Shown here: positions 45,398-55,591 of the stretch, piece after piece
Layout of the letters: every line of letters begins with the position of its first letter
Numbering within the stretch: the stretch's first letter is position 1
Origin: Torymus aiolomorphi
Taxonomy: Eukaryota > Arthropoda > Insecta > Hymenoptera > Torymidae
NCBI GenBank assembly: GCA_036365515.1
Contig: CM070875.1
Location: forward strand, 106,000,628 to 106,064,627
Direction: 5' to 3'
Length of the DNA: 64,000 bases
Translations under genes and position numbers: made by a program
Notes under the pieces: model-generated
Databases searched by the model: none
The model's input: the letters and a program-made list of their open reading frames with translations, nothing else
Told to the model about the DNA's origin: nothing

Positions 45398-45915
45398 TGT
45401 TGGAGTAGTTCAAAAAGGGAGGAAGGCAAGGCACTTTTAATGTAAAAACTAAACCAATAGAGTAAAAACTCTTTATTATATTTTTGAATATAGAGCACAA
45501 ATTGCAGTACAGCGAGCGTAGCAAGTGGGAAATGCAGGCGTGCGTACAGCTCGGTAGTTGATCAGTGAGAGAGCGGTAGCGACAACGGCGTCGGCAGTCA
45601 CGGTGTCGGTAGGGGAGAGCGCGGCAGTCAGTACGCTGCGCTAGTCTTGTGGGGATTAATACCCACGTCTTCACCGGTTCCAGGAAAGGAAGGGAAGGGA
45701 TAGGAGAGAGAAATGATAGTCGGAGAGTAACGGTAACAAGAGGTTTATTGAAGTAATGCAAGTACGTAAGTACAGGGTGGACATGAGTACACGTCTACAC
45801 CCTCTTGACTCTGAGCAACGACTACCGCTTGCAGGCGGTTTCTCGCCAAGCGCAACATGGCTGCTTTCCCCACTCTCGAAACTAGAGTGAGACTGGAAAT
45901 CGCAGACCCTATACA
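45398..45915 (-). mobile_element. Probable 3' LTR of the gypsy element
   Basis: On the minus strand a purine tract CTGGGGGGAG (the polypurine tract) is followed by TGTATAGGGTCTGCG at 45915. The sequence carries AATAAA words (AATAAACCTC, AATAAAGAG) and reaches an ...CTCCAACA end at 45398. Position and polarity fit the 3' LTR of the gypsy pol remnant that ends at 46222. The matching 5' LTR was not recognised, and two poly(A) words leave open that two LTR-like segments abut. Confidence 0.5.
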
Positions 45916-46221
45916 CTCCCCCCAGAGTGCCAACGAAATACATAAATTTGAATTATACAAATATAAATGGAAATTATAAATACCTATTGTGCTCGGTAGC
46001 ACTTACAATCCTATTATAAAAGGGCCATGGCGAACTGGAGGCTGCCATACTGAAATTGAAGGGCGGACATATTGGGAGACGATAAAAACGATTGTTATTG
46101 GTGGACATTGCCGAAGGGGAATTACGGCGCCAAATACAAAACCACATTGCATTCTGCGCGCGTAGCGCGCTTGCTAAAGGGCTAGTCTATTATAGAGATA
46201 TCACTGTTGATCACAGTCGCA

Positions 46222-46524
46222 TTACGCTTTGGTTGCAGGAGCAGACGATGTCTTTTTTCTAGCATAAGTCTTTAATACTGGTTTGTCAGCAGTGGTGGGC
46301 TGATTGCCTTTTAAGTCACCACTGGAAGGCACTTCGAGAAGACTATCATAGATCATGTACGCGGGTTTTAGAAGTTCTACAGGTACACTCCGTGATGCGC
46401 CGTTGACTTCTATGTCGAAAACGCGATCGGACGGACGCTTTAATACTTTATATGGACCAGTATAGGACCTTTCTAATGACTTCTTTGTCATGTTGTGCAT
46501 AAATACATGTGTGCAACTATACAA
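46222..46524 (-). pseudogene. Gypsy integrase C-terminal segment
   Basis: Minus-strand frame MTKKSLERSYTGPYKVLKRP...FDIEVNGASRSVPVELLKPA is the GPY/F-type tail of Ty3/gypsy integrases, followed by a Ser/Pro/Lys-rich end. It ends at TAA 46222-46224. It connects to the core at 46919-47170 through about 400 bases with several frame breaks, including the conserved AYHPAANGLIERWHRS region near 46800-46850. Confidence 0.78.
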
Positions 46525-47167
46525 CTCTTTGAAACAAAATGCACGCTTCTTATAATTATGTGTGACAGAGACTGGACGAATCTGACATATAGCTCAATGA
46601 AAAAGTTCGGATCTGGCGTAACTTCAGGGAGGACAAACTCACCTGGAAGACGCAAAGTAGTGCCGAAAAAAAATTTCGCGAGAGACGCATTCGTGTCTTG
46701 TCAAAGATGACAACGTAAACCTAATAATACTGTACTTAGCGTACGGGTCCAGTCCTTGTCCACGTGACACATGATCGCTGCCTTAAAACTACGATGCCAG
46801 CGCTCTATGAGGCCGTTTGCCGCAGGGTGATACGCCGTAGTGCGAATACACTCGCAACCTATTAGGGACAGAAGAGCCGTAAATAAGCGCGATTCGAATT
46901 GCGAACTCTGATCTGAGGTTATGACCTTGGGAGCGCCATAGCGAGAAATCCAGGTGTCATAAAACGCTCTGACAACTGTCTGCGCTGAAGTTTCACGCAG
47001 CGGAACCGCTTAACCCAGCGCGAAAAGCGATCGATCATGGTGAGAATATACTCGAAACCATTACGATTGGGAAGAGGACCGACTAGATCAATCTGCACGT
47101 GGTTAAATCGACCATCGGGTGCGACGAATTTATCAGGAACAAGTTTGACATGGCGAGTGTTGGAGCG
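46525..47167 (-). pseudogene. Gypsy integrase catalytic core (broken)
   Basis: Reading down from 47167: FNHVQIDLVGPLP carries the first catalytic Asp and ILTMIDRFSRW the conserved D-R-F-S-R-W segment. After frame changes, the second Asp block (SDQSSQFES) and the Glu block (NGLIERWHR) follow. Integrase inserts retroelement DNA into the genome. This copy is inactive because of multiple shifts. The core's upstream edge is the junction with a 1.26-kb insertion. Confidence 0.78.
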
Positions 47168-48430
47168 CAAACTAAGGGTGAGCGTGGTGAATCGTTGAGA
47201 GTGTGCGTGTGTGTGTGAGTGTGCGCGCGTGTTTTTGTATGCGTGCTCGCACGCGTGAGCGAGTGTAATAGCGGTGATGTGAGGGACTTGCGCGCGTAAG
47301 GCGCTGCGGCGGGGAACTCGAGAATTTCATGAGAAGGAGGGGTCGGAGTTCAGCGGAACAGCGTAGCATGCGTGTTCGACTAAGGCAGTAAGAAAGGCGG
47401 AAGCAGAGCGACGGTTGGACAGATTCGATTCGAGAGCGGAGAGAGAAGGTCAGGCAGTCTGTCGAGACAAAACGGATTGCACAAGAGGGTTAAGAAATAC
47501 GAGCGTGTAAAAAGGAGTCCCTCCTAGTTTTGAAGCGCTGATGCGATAATTTACTCCCACAGAACTTGAGAATCACCGCACACGCAACCGTTCCTCGCAC
47601 TGGCTTCGGCACACGCAACTCTTATTACAGGCATTACAACTTAATTCTAGGCATTGGACTTCGTCACCTGGACGGTGTTTTCACGCCTTGTAAGAGCTAA
47701 TTCATTCGAGCTATCTTCAAGCAACGACTTCGATTATTGAGAGGTAGGTTGATAAAGCGGAGCGCGTTTAGAAGACGAATCGAGTCTCCAATTGCATGTT
47801 GGTCCATGCGACACGAATCTGCAAACCAATTAGGTGAGATGAATCGCGTCTCCAGCCGCATTTCGGGTCCGTGCGACACGAACTCTCGGCGAGACAACGC
47901 ATGTCTCCAGCCATCATTCGTTTTTCTGCCGACAGACACATGAGTTCTGGCAAACGGCAAACCTTTAAGCGTTCGAATCATAATCTCGTGCGACACGAGC
48001 CTCCCCTTCCCAGAAAATCATTCGTTAACAGCGCAACGCAGTATTTGGGACGTCTACCCCCCCCCCCCCCCCTGATTAACATTTGCGTATTATGTTTCTT
48101 TGTAAATGGTGCATTCCGGTGTTCTTGATAAAATTAAGGTATTCATGTTATTCAATTTCTGAGAAGAATAAAGACTTGTAAATTTATTTGTAATGTTGTA
48201 ACATCATTAATGTCATTTCAGCGCATGCATTACCAATTTTCTTTCTAAACCTTTCTAATGTTAAATTGTACAGAATCACAGTCGAAAATCCAATGAATGA
48301 TTCGGGTTGAATTCAAATGCTTAAATTACTCGCGCGCGGAACGAGGTTAGGTAGGCAACTCGTGCGAACCACGCACTAACTTCTATTCGAATTGCAGAGG
48401 CTTCGCTGGAAGCCTGTGGACACGCATTCA
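47168..48430. mobile_element. 1.26-kb insertion of unknown type in gypsy integrase
   Basis: Removing 47168-48430 restores the reading CQQSAISR then SNTRHVKLV across the integrase N-terminus without losing a codon, so the junctions are sharp. A 3-base repeat (GCG on the plus strand) may be the target duplication. Inside are about three ~70-bp tandem units (GCGACACGAA...CGTCTCCAGCC), a C15 run (48058-48072), a TG/CG-rich left end and an AATAAA-bearing stretch. Ends show no inverted repeat. No domain was recognised in its frames. Confidence 0.6.
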
Positions 48431-48664
48431 GCGAGAGATTGCTGACTGTTGACAGTCTAAGCAGTTTTTACACATGCGCGGAATATCACGATGCATGTTG
48501 GGCCATACATAACACTACCGGATGAGTCGGTCGGTGACTTTAGAGTCTGGATGAGCAGGCTTGTGAAACATGTTCAAGACGGTTTTACGAAGGGACTCAG
48601 AGATCTGAGGACGAATGGCTTCACCAGTGATTTCGCAGTAAACTGTGGTATGTGCAGAACCCCA
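48431..48664 (-). pseudogene. Gypsy integrase zinc-binding N-terminus (degraded)
   Basis: The minus strand includes IPRMCKNCLDCQQSAISR, the second Cys pair of the HHCC zinc finger that opens gypsy integrases, preceded by frame-broken linker sequence. It stops at the 1.26-kb insertion. Confidence 0.6.
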
Positions 48665-49258
48665 TTAAATGCGCTTCAAAGATAGCGGGTAGTCGGTAGA
48701 CTCACGAAGGGCCTTGAGCTGCTCATCGGCTTCCTGTTTTTCAGCAAGCTCGTTGAGGTTAATCTCCACTGGAAGCCTGATGGTTTCTACACGAGAGAGA
48801 GAGAGAAATGCAGCTACAGTATTGTCTGCATTCTTGATGTACTCTATTTGAGTGGTATATTGTGCGATAAGGGACAACTTACGGGTTTGACGCGGTGATG
48901 CCTTATCAGATTTCTGCATAAACGCATAAATGAGTGATTTGTGATCTGTTAAGTCTCTGCCTTCAACTAGAAAAGAGAAGTACTTAACAGCTTCATATAT
49001 GGCCGTGAGCTAGTGGTCATAGGAGCTGTACTTATGCTGCGAAGGGGAGAAATTCTTGGAGAAGTAAGCTAGTGGTTCCCAAACTCCAACGAGGGAAAGT
49101 TGTTCAAGGGCAGCACCCATTCCAGAGTCAGAGGCATCGGAAACAATGTGTATCTCCGTACCAATACGAGAGTGAACAAGCAGAGCTGCTTCTGACAACT
49201 CCTCTTTTACACGAACAAAGGCCTCTTCAGCTTCAGAGAAGTCGCAGTGCGAGGCATG
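48665..49258 (-). pseudogene. Gypsy RNase H domain
   Basis: IHIVSDASDSGMGAALEQ gives the first RNase H acid (SDAS), then PLAYFSKNFSPSQHKYSSYD, and after an in-frame stop the LTDHKSLIYAFMQKSDKASP region and the linker to integrase (IEYIKNADNTVAAFLSLSRV). The enzyme degrades the RNA of the RNA-DNA hybrid. At least one stop (at 49010) splits it. Confidence 0.82.
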
Positions 49259-49971
49259 TTACGGCGGTAAAAATTTGCGAAGTTCTGCAATTGTTTGAGG
49301 TTTAGGAAAATTCAAAATAGCTTCGACTCTACTCGGAATGGGGCGAATGCCTTCACCATTTACAAGATCACATAAGAATTCTAATTCTTCAGCAGCAAAG
49401 GTACATTTTTCGACATGTAGACGAAGATGAAACTTCTTGAGTCGTTCAAAGATCATGCGTAGATGGGCGTAATGCTCTTCTTCAGATGAAGATGCAATCA
49501 AAATATCGACAATATAAGGATAGACAAAATCGAGATCACCTAGCGCGCTATTAATGTAACGCTGAAAGGTTTGACTCGCGTTGCGGAGCCCGAAAGTCAT
49601 ATACATGAATTCAAAGAGACCGAAGGTGGTGATAATGGTCGTCTTCGGTATGTCCTCGGGGGGAACAGGAATCTGATTGAAGGCTTTATGACGATCAAGC
49701 GCTGAAAAGATTTTCTTACCATGAAGATTATTTGTGCAGTCATGAATATGAACAGTTGGATACTTATCTGGGACCGTGGCGGCGTTTAAGCGCCTATAGT
49801 CACCACACGGTCTCCTAAAGTTATCCTTTTTTAACTCCATATGAAGGGGACTTGCCCAAGGGCTGCTGGAAGGGCGGCAAATTCCTGCCTTAATCCAAGC
49901 ATCGAATGCGGCTTTCGCCGCTTTTAGTTTATCTAGAGCAAGTCTACGAGGACGCTCCGCCCTACTGAAAA
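49259..49971 (-). pseudogene. Gypsy reverse transcriptase, active-site Asp lost
   Basis: The open frame from 49840 covers fingers and palm: GDYRRLNAATVPDKYPT, FSALDRHKAFNQIPV (first catalytic Asp kept), YMTFGLRNASQTFQRY. In the box that should read Y(I/V)DD, this copy has YIVDIL, so the middle Asp has become Val (GTC). The upstream RT sequence (GICRPSSSPWASPLH) extends to about 49971 in shifted frames, where MITE-VI begins. Reverse transcription would not be supported. Confidence 0.88.
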
Positions 49972-50462
49972 AGTGCAGATAATTAACAGCTGATAATCAG
50001 CTGATAATCAGATAATAATCCTGCCAAAACGGCACCTGATTTTCAGCTGATTTTCACATGAAAATTTATCATTTAAAATTTATTTATTATTAATTATTGT
50101 TATTTATTATTATAAAGTACTATCATGGTTCATTTACTTGAATCCACAATTAATTAATGTGTTCGAAAAATGTCAAAAAATATAGATGCTGACAAAGAAG
50201 TTTTGAATTATTTGTTACAATTTAGGAATGTAACATTACTAACAATAATTAATAATAATAATTATTAATAATAAATGAAAATATCAACATGATTTTCAGG
50301 TGCATATCAGCTGATAATTATCTGAGAATCGGGGAACTATAAGGTGACTGTCAGGTGATTAGCATCTGATTATCAGCTGATTTTTACCTGAAAATCCTGT
50401 TGATATTTTCATTTATTATTAATTATTATTATCATTTATTATTATTAATTTTAATTTTTCAT
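49972..50462. mobile_element. MITE-VI-like insertion in gypsy pol
   Basis: Starts CTACTGAAAAAGTGCAGATA and is built from inverted CAGCTGATAATCAG / CTGATTATCAGCTG words around an AT-rich centre (TTATTATTAATTATTATT both sides). It resembles MITE-V only in its first ~12 bases. The right end is approximate. Host sequence between the protease and RT appears partly lost here. Confidence 0.6.
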
Positions 50463-50702
50463 AGTTAAGACCCAAATTAAGTGTAAACATTGATTCACCA
50501 TAGGTATTGATCAATGAATTGTTCGCCGCGAATAGCTTAAAGGTGCTGTGCTAGCCGCATGCCTTAGGATTAGCTGTCGACACCAGTGTCGATAAGGAAC
50601 GACTTATCCGAAATACGATCACGCACGTAGAGACGTTTGGATAAACGAGAGCCTTCTGAAGCCGTCTCCCAGACAGAAGGTTGAATTAGCTGTTTGTTGA
50701 GT
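50463..50702 (-). pseudogene. Gypsy aspartic protease
   Basis: The minus strand reads RLYVRDRISDKSFLIDTG, with DTG as the catalytic triad of retroelement proteases. After frame breaks it continues with LFAANNSLINTYGE and MFTLNLGL, the second half of the fold. It is cut off upstream by copia-1, whose removal joins it to the gag end at 55483. Confidence 0.78.
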
Positions 50703-50707
50703 GTTTC

Positions 50708-50955
50708 TGTTGAAATAATAGGTGAGGATGGATGGGACACAGGGCTTGTTCAAATAAGCCACTCTGGATTAACTATAACAACCTTTATTGTGCAGCTCTC
50801 TCCATAATACATCTGCTCTCGGCAGAGGACGGCGAACGAGTGAGTGCCCGCTTCGGCCGCTCGCTCTCGCTAGCTCTCCAGCTATGCTCGCGTGATGGCG
50901 CCACGCATGCGCTCTCTATTTCGCACGCTGACATAAATGTACACGTATTCTAACA
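50708..50955 (-). repeat. Copia-1 3' LTR
   Basis: 248 bp, TGTTAGAATACGTG to TTTCAACA on the minus strand, with AATAAAGG as the likely poly(A) signal. The GC-rich half (about 209 bp) is almost identical to the 5' LTR, while the last ~35 bases differ by substitutions and indels. Confidence 0.93.
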
Positions 50956-50995
50956 CGCCTCCTTACATTTATGTTTCTCGCAATTACAATATTCT

Positions 50996-52312
50996 TTAAA
51001 TCAAATTCAATAAACTTCTCAAGTTTTCAAACCTTACTCGTCCAAGAGCCTTTGTCAAAATATCTGCAACATTTTTCTCTGTACTGACCTTAACAATATC
51101 AATTAATCCATTAACATAATTCTCATTTACAAAATGATAATGTACTTCTATGTACTTTGATTTCTTTGTAAAATTACCAAATTTCGCAATGCTCACAGCG
51201 CCAGAATTGTCTTCATAAATATTTACAGGTTTCTTAATTTCTACTTTAAAGTCACTTAACAAGTCTTTTAGTAATATTACTTCACTTACTGCTTCAGACA
51301 GTGCGACATATTCAGCAGCTGTCGAAGACTTAGTTACACTTCCTTGTTTCCTCGATTTCCAATATATTACATTTCCATACAACTTAACAATATATCCAGT
51401 TGTCGACTTTCTGTCTACACAGTCTCCTGCCCAATCGGCATCTACATGACATTCAAGAATATCTACATTATTGTTTTTCTTAAATCTTAATTTTAAACTT
51501 TTAGTTAAATATAAATATTTTAAAATTCTTAAAGCATATTTATAATGTGTCTCATCATAACAATTCTGAAATCTACTCAAATAATTTACGCTATAACTTA
51601 TATCTAGTCTTGTTCCTGAGCTAATATACAAAAGTGCTCCTATCAAATTTCTATACTTTATTTTCTCATCTATCTCTTCAGCGGGTTCTAACTTTAAATT
51701 TTGTTCCATTGGAGTCTCATACAATTTTTCTTGTTCAATCTGATATTTTCTAGCTAACGATTCAATATACTTTTCCTGATCTAAGGACATCTCATTTTTG
51801 TTTTCATCATATTCAATATTAATACCTAAATACATACTCACTTTATCTAAATCTTTCATCTGAAATCTTTCTTCTAACATTCCTTTTATGTAATTCAAAT
51901 TTTGTCTTTTCTTACAACATATTAACAAATCATCCACTAATATAATTAAATATATAATCTCATCTCTTTCTCTTAAAGTATACAAACAATAATCATGTTC
52001 GCTTCTTATAAATCCTAAAGAACTTAAATAATTATCAAGACACTCATACCAAGCTCTTGGGCTTTCTCGCAAACCATACAACGCTTTATTTAATTTACAA
52101 ACCCTTTCAGTTCCATCCTCATAACCTTCAGGCTGTTTAACAAATACTTTTGATTTAACTTTACCATTTAAAAACGCTGTTTCTACATCCATTTGCTCAA
52201 TTAACAATCCATTTTGGCAGCAATACGATAACAATACTTTCAAAGTTTGTGTTTTCGCAACAGGTGAATAAATGTCATCCAATACATCTGTTTGTTGGTA
52301 ACCTTTTACCAC
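50996..52312 (-). CDS. Copia-1 reverse transcriptase / RNase H
   Basis: 438 codons on the minus strand starting MVKGYQQTDVLDDIYSPVAK. The RT has QMDVETAFLNG, KALYGLRESPRAWYE and ILVDDLLICC (intact DD catalytic pair). RNase H has HVDADWAGD, RKSTTGY and KQGSVTKSSTAAEYVALSEA, and the typical ADILTKALG tail. It copies element RNA into DNA in virus-like particles. ATG 52312 is unlikely to be the natural start: homology to copia begins upstream, across the frameshift at 52340-52346. The polypurine tract and 3' LTR follow within 45 bases. Confidence 0.93.
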   Translation of the reverse strand: MVKGYQQTDVLDDIYSPVAKTQTLKVLLSYCCQNGLLIEQMDVETAFLNGKVKSKVFVKQPEGYEDGTERVCKLNKALYGLRESPRAWYECLDNYLSSLGFIRSEHDYCLYTLRERDEIIYLIILVDDLLICCKKRQNLNYIKGMLEERFQMKDLDKVSMYLGINIEYDENKNEMSLDQEKYIESLARKYQIEQEKLYETPMEQNLKLEPAEEIDEKIKYRNLIGALLYISSGTRLDISYSVNYLSRFQNCYDETHYKYALRILKYLYLTKSLKLRFKKNNNVDILECHVDADWAGDCVDRKSTTGYIVKLYGNVIYWKSRKQGSVTKSSTAAEYVALSEAVSEVILLKDLLSDFKVEIKKPVNIYEDNSGAVSIAKFGNFTKKSKYIEVHYHFVNENYVNGLIDIVKVSTEKNVADILTKALGRVRFENLRSLLNLI

Positions 52313-52334
52313 TATTCTCGCTTTATATATATTT

Positions 52335-55103
52335 TCACCTTTTTTTAGTATAAATCCATTTTAAATCTAATATCTTTTCATTCTTTGGTTTTTCAACTAA
52401 TACCCATGTTTTATTTTTCTCTAAACTATTCATTTCTTTGTTCATAGCTTCTACCCAAAAACTAGACTCATTACTATCTATAGCTTCTTTAAAGCTTACA
52501 GGACTATCTGCACTACAATAATTTACATAAATACATCCGCTATATACATAATTATCATCAAATCTACTAGGCTTTTTACTCGTTCTTTGTGACCTTCTTA
52601 AATCAGTTACTTCTTTAGCTTCATTTTCAGCATTTTCTATATTATTCAAATTTTCATTTATATTTTCTACATGTTCATTTTCTTTATCAAAATTTTTATT
52701 TAAACTCTCGTTTTCTAAATCACTATCATCTAAGCCAATACATATTACATCTTCCTCAACGACATCAACGTGTCTTGCAACAATGACTCTATTGTTTATC
52801 AAAACTCTATACCCTGTTACATCATAACCTATCAACGTTCCTAACTCAGCCTTCCTATCCCATTTCGAATTTCTTTTGTTTTCCGGTACTCTAACAAATA
52901 CTTTACTTCCGTATAATTTTAAATGCTTCGTGTCTGGTTTTTCATTTAAAAATATCTCATAAGGAGATTTATTTCTAACTAAGGTGTTAGCAATAGTTCT
53001 ATTTTTTAAATAGGCTGCGGCGCAGACTACTTCTGGCCAAAATCTTTTTTCGATCTTAGACTCAGTTAACAAACACCTTGTACTATCCATAACCATCCTA
53101 TTGTACCTTTCTGCTGTACCGTTAAGCTCATGTACATAAGGTAGACATGTTTCTATTTCAATTCCCTTTTCTCTACATAATTTATACATGTCTTTATTCA
53201 AATATTCAGTACCATTATCACACCTTAATTTCTTAATTTTCTTTCCAGTCTTATTTTCAACTAAATTTATATATTCAATAAATTTATCATGTACTTCGTC
53301 TTTAGACTTAATTGCATAAATTTTTGTTAATTTACTAAAATCATCAATAAAAGTTATGAAATACTTTTCTCCTTTATAACCTACTGTATTGTGTGGTCCA
53401 TTCAAATCTGTATGTACTATTTCTAATATATCTTTCGCTCTTTTCCTATTATTCTCAAACGGGATATTGTGCATTTTGTTTTCAATACACGTAGCACATT
53501 TATAGTAATCTGATTCTATTTCGTTAGGCAAACCTTTCAAAACATGATTTTTACACATTGTTTTCAAATAGTTAAAATTAACGTGCCCTAGAGTTCTATG
53601 CCAATTTTCCTTTAAAGTCATTTTCTCATTTTTAACTGTCAAATTTGATTTTCTTGTTCTTTTTTCAATAAAACTAGTCATTTTATACATTCTATCTTTT
53701 TTCCAAGCTATCGCAATTAATTTATTATTTTTATTATAAATTTTACCACTATCACCGATACATACCACTTTACATTTATCAGTTAGTTTAGCAAAACTCA
53801 TTAAATTTCTGTCCATATCTTTTACGTAAAATACATTTTCTAATTCTATATCTATCTCTTCATTAAACGTTTTGAATTTACTTTTTACATGACCTACTTT
53901 TGTTGCTTTCAAAATTCTACTGTCTCCTACTTTTACATTAATCGGTTCTTTCAATACAATTGCATTATTAAAATAATTTTCGTTATTTATCACGTGGTCT
54001 GTACAACCGCTATCTAAAATCCAATCTATCTTATTTTCGTTTACTTTACCGTTACTTATATTCGCAGACATTATTTCTACTGAAGTGCTCAACACTTCGC
54101 TCTTCTCGGTATTTTGATGACCGCTGCCGTTGTTGTCACTGCCTCTCGCGCCTCGGCCATGCTGTCGGTATCCGCTCCTTCCACGCCGGTTGGAACTCGT
54201 TCCTCGCTGCTGTGTGTAGCCTCTGCCGTTGCCCCCTCCTCTCTGTGGCGCACGGCTTCCTCTGCCGCCTCCTTGCTGTGGCGCGCGATTCCCGGAATTG
54301 TTTTTCGTCGGGCAATCGTATTGTATGTGTCCTACACCACCACATACATAACATGTCCTTTTATCCTCTCTTCTTTTCTCAAACGTAAACGCGTTTGATC
54401 TCGAATTCTCACTTTCACCATGTTTTTTCTTAAATTCGAATTCCAATTTTGACTTCACAAATTCCACTGTTTTGTCCTTTTCAGCTAATGCGTCCACAAT
54501 ATCAACCATGTGTGACATACTTTCTGGTAGCGTTAATAAGAAGTAATTCAATTTATCTTCTTTCGTCACATTTTCTCCAGCATTTTTTAATTCGTTCACT
54601 AATTTTTCAAAGTTATTATAAAAGTCTGTCGGGTTCTCACTTTCTCCCATTTTCAAATCGAGCAGTCTTCTTTTACACAATAATTTCACAGCACTACTTT
54701 TAACTAAGTAATTTTCATCCAACTTAGCAACCATTTTCTTTGCTGTTTCTTCTGAAATAATTAATTCTAGTTGTGTATTTGTCATGCTGTTCACTATATA
54801 GTTTTTAGCTTTTATCTCTTTCTTTTTCCACTCAACTTCTGTTATTGCTTCCGGTCTTTCATCATTTTCGATATCTTCACTGCACTCTTTAAATTCCAAG
54901 AATAATTTTAACTTGTACTTCCATTTATCATAGTGTGTCCCATCAAATACTTGTAACGTGAATCCTTTGTTCTCCGATGCCATCTCGCTTTCAACAGGAA
55001 TTTCCTTTTTAACTTGCTTATTTTCAATATTGTAAAATTTTTCTTCACTTTCAGTTTCACTTGACTTTTCAATTTTTACTTTTGGTTCTTCTTTTACACT
55101 CAT
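52335..55103 (-). CDS. Copia-1 gag-protease-integrase
   Basis: 922 codons from the first in-frame ATG (55103). Gag occupies about residues 1-250, with an FDGTHYDKWKYKLKLFLE motif. A CCHC knuckle CYVCGGVGHIQYDC starts near 251, followed by a Gly/Arg-rich stretch. The protease has DSG at 364 (WILDSGCTDHVIN). The GAG-pre-integrase HRTLGHVNF precedes an integrase with Asp 566 (HTDLNGPH), Asp 629 (RCDNGTEY) and Glu 665 (NGTAERYN), giving the D-D-35-E spacing. The frame ends at TGA 52335 just after a seven-base homopolymer (52340-52346) where a one-base shift would continue into RT. All catalytic residues are present, so this is recently active or only just dead. Confidence 0.93.
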   Translation of the reverse strand: MSVKEEPKVKIEKSSETESEEKFYNIENKQVKKEIPVESEMASENKGFTLQVFDGTHYDKWKYKLKLFLEFKECSEDIENDERPEAITEVEWKKKEIKAKNYIVNSMTNTQLELIISEETAKKMVAKLDENYLVKSSAVKLLCKRRLLDLKMGESENPTDFYNNFEKLVNELKNAGENVTKEDKLNYFLLTLPESMSHMVDIVDALAEKDKTVEFVKSKLEFEFKKKHGESENSRSNAFTFEKRREDKRTCYVCGGVGHIQYDCPTKNNSGNRAPQQGGGRGSRAPQRGGGNGRGYTQQRGTSSNRRGRSGYRQHGRGARGSDNNGSGHQNTEKSEVLSTSVEIMSANISNGKVNENKIDWILDSGCTDHVINNENYFNNAIVLKEPINVKVGDSRILKATKVGHVKSKFKTFNEEIDIELENVFYVKDMDRNLMSFAKLTDKCKVVCIGDSGKIYNKNNKLIAIAWKKDRMYKMTSFIEKRTRKSNLTVKNEKMTLKENWHRTLGHVNFNYLKTMCKNHVLKGLPNEIESDYYKCATCIENKMHNIPFENNRKRAKDILEIVHTDLNGPHNTVGYKGEKYFITFIDDFSKLTKIYAIKSKDEVHDKFIEYINLVENKTGKKIKKLRCDNGTEYLNKDMYKLCREKGIEIETCLPYVHELNGTAERYNRMVMDSTRCLLTESKIEKRFWPEVVCAAAYLKNRTIANTLVRNKSPYEIFLNEKPDTKHLKLYGSKVFVRVPENKRNSKWDRKAELGTLIGYDVTGYRVLINNRVIVARHVDVVEEDVICIGLDDSDLENESLNKNFDKENEHVENINENLNNIENAENEAKEVTDLRRSQRTSKKPSRFDDNYVYSGCIYVNYCSADSPVSFKEAIDSNESSFWVEAMNKEMNSLEKNKTWVLVEKPKNEKILDLKWIYTKKR

Positions 55104-55240
55104 GTGTTTTCCTTTGTTCTTGCGCTTACCATGCGCTAAACTTAAAATCACTTTTCCTTTTCGTGGAATTTAAAGTGTGTTACTGCTCTCGTAAAGAGAA
55201 ACAGTACCGCACTAAAAATAAACCAGGCACACTGCTACCA

Positions 55241-55477
55241 TGTTAATTTAGGATGTGGAAGGCAGGGTTCTTCAAATAAGCCACTCTGGATTAACTATAA
55301 CAACCTTTATTGTGCAGCTCTCTCCATAATACATCTGCTCTCGGCAGAGGACGGCGAACGAGTGAGTGCCCGCTTCGGCCGCTCGCTCTCGCTAGCTCTC
55401 CAGCTATGCTCGCGTGATGGCGCCACGCATGCGCTCTCTATTTCGCACGCTGACATAAATGTACACGTATTCTAACA
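55241..55477 (-). repeat. Copia-1 5' LTR
   Basis: 237 bp, TGTTAGAATACGTG to TAAATTAACA on the minus strand. Its inner end abuts TGGTAGCAGTG, the probable tRNA primer-binding site. It differs from the 3' LTR mainly near this end. Confidence 0.93.
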
Positions 55478-55482
55478 GTTTC

Positions 55483-55591
55483 GTTTCTGCCACTCTTCAT
55501 ACTTCGAACACCACTCCCTACATGATAAGGGGTTGTTCGGATATTTTTCATGGGCGAGGCACAAACCGGAAGGATCGCGACTGGAAGAGCC
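55483..55591 (-). pseudogene. Gypsy gag C-terminal zinc-like segment
   Basis: The minus strand reads GLCLAHEKYPNNPLSCREWC then SKYEEWQKRN, the Cys/His segment closing the gag of this gypsy group, directly before the copia-1 target site. Bounded by MITE-V on the other side. Confidence 0.65.

Larger units (their letters stand above)
50708..55477 (-). mobile_element. Copia-1, nearly complete Ty1/copia retrotransposon
   Basis: 4,770 bp on the minus strand with LTRs at both ends (5' LTR 55241-55477, 3' LTR 50708-50955) and a 5-bp target duplication GAAAC (plus-strand GTTTC at 50703-50707 and 55478-55482). Gene order gag-PR-INT-RT-RNase H is the copia order. The primer-binding region after the 5' LTR reads TGGTAGCAGTG, and the polypurine tract before the 3' LTR is GGAGGCG. 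Only one frameshift separates the two long frames. It sits in the gypsy element between gag and protease. Confidence 0.95.

Noticed and set aside
45369..46002. Long minus-strand frames upstream of the proposed LTR
   Set aside because: Overlapping frames in several phases over GC-rich non-coding LTR-like sequence, with no retroelement motif.
47697..48128. Frames on both strands inside the 1.26-kb insertion
   Set aside because: They come from ~70-bp tandem repeats with low stop density and show no recognisable domain.
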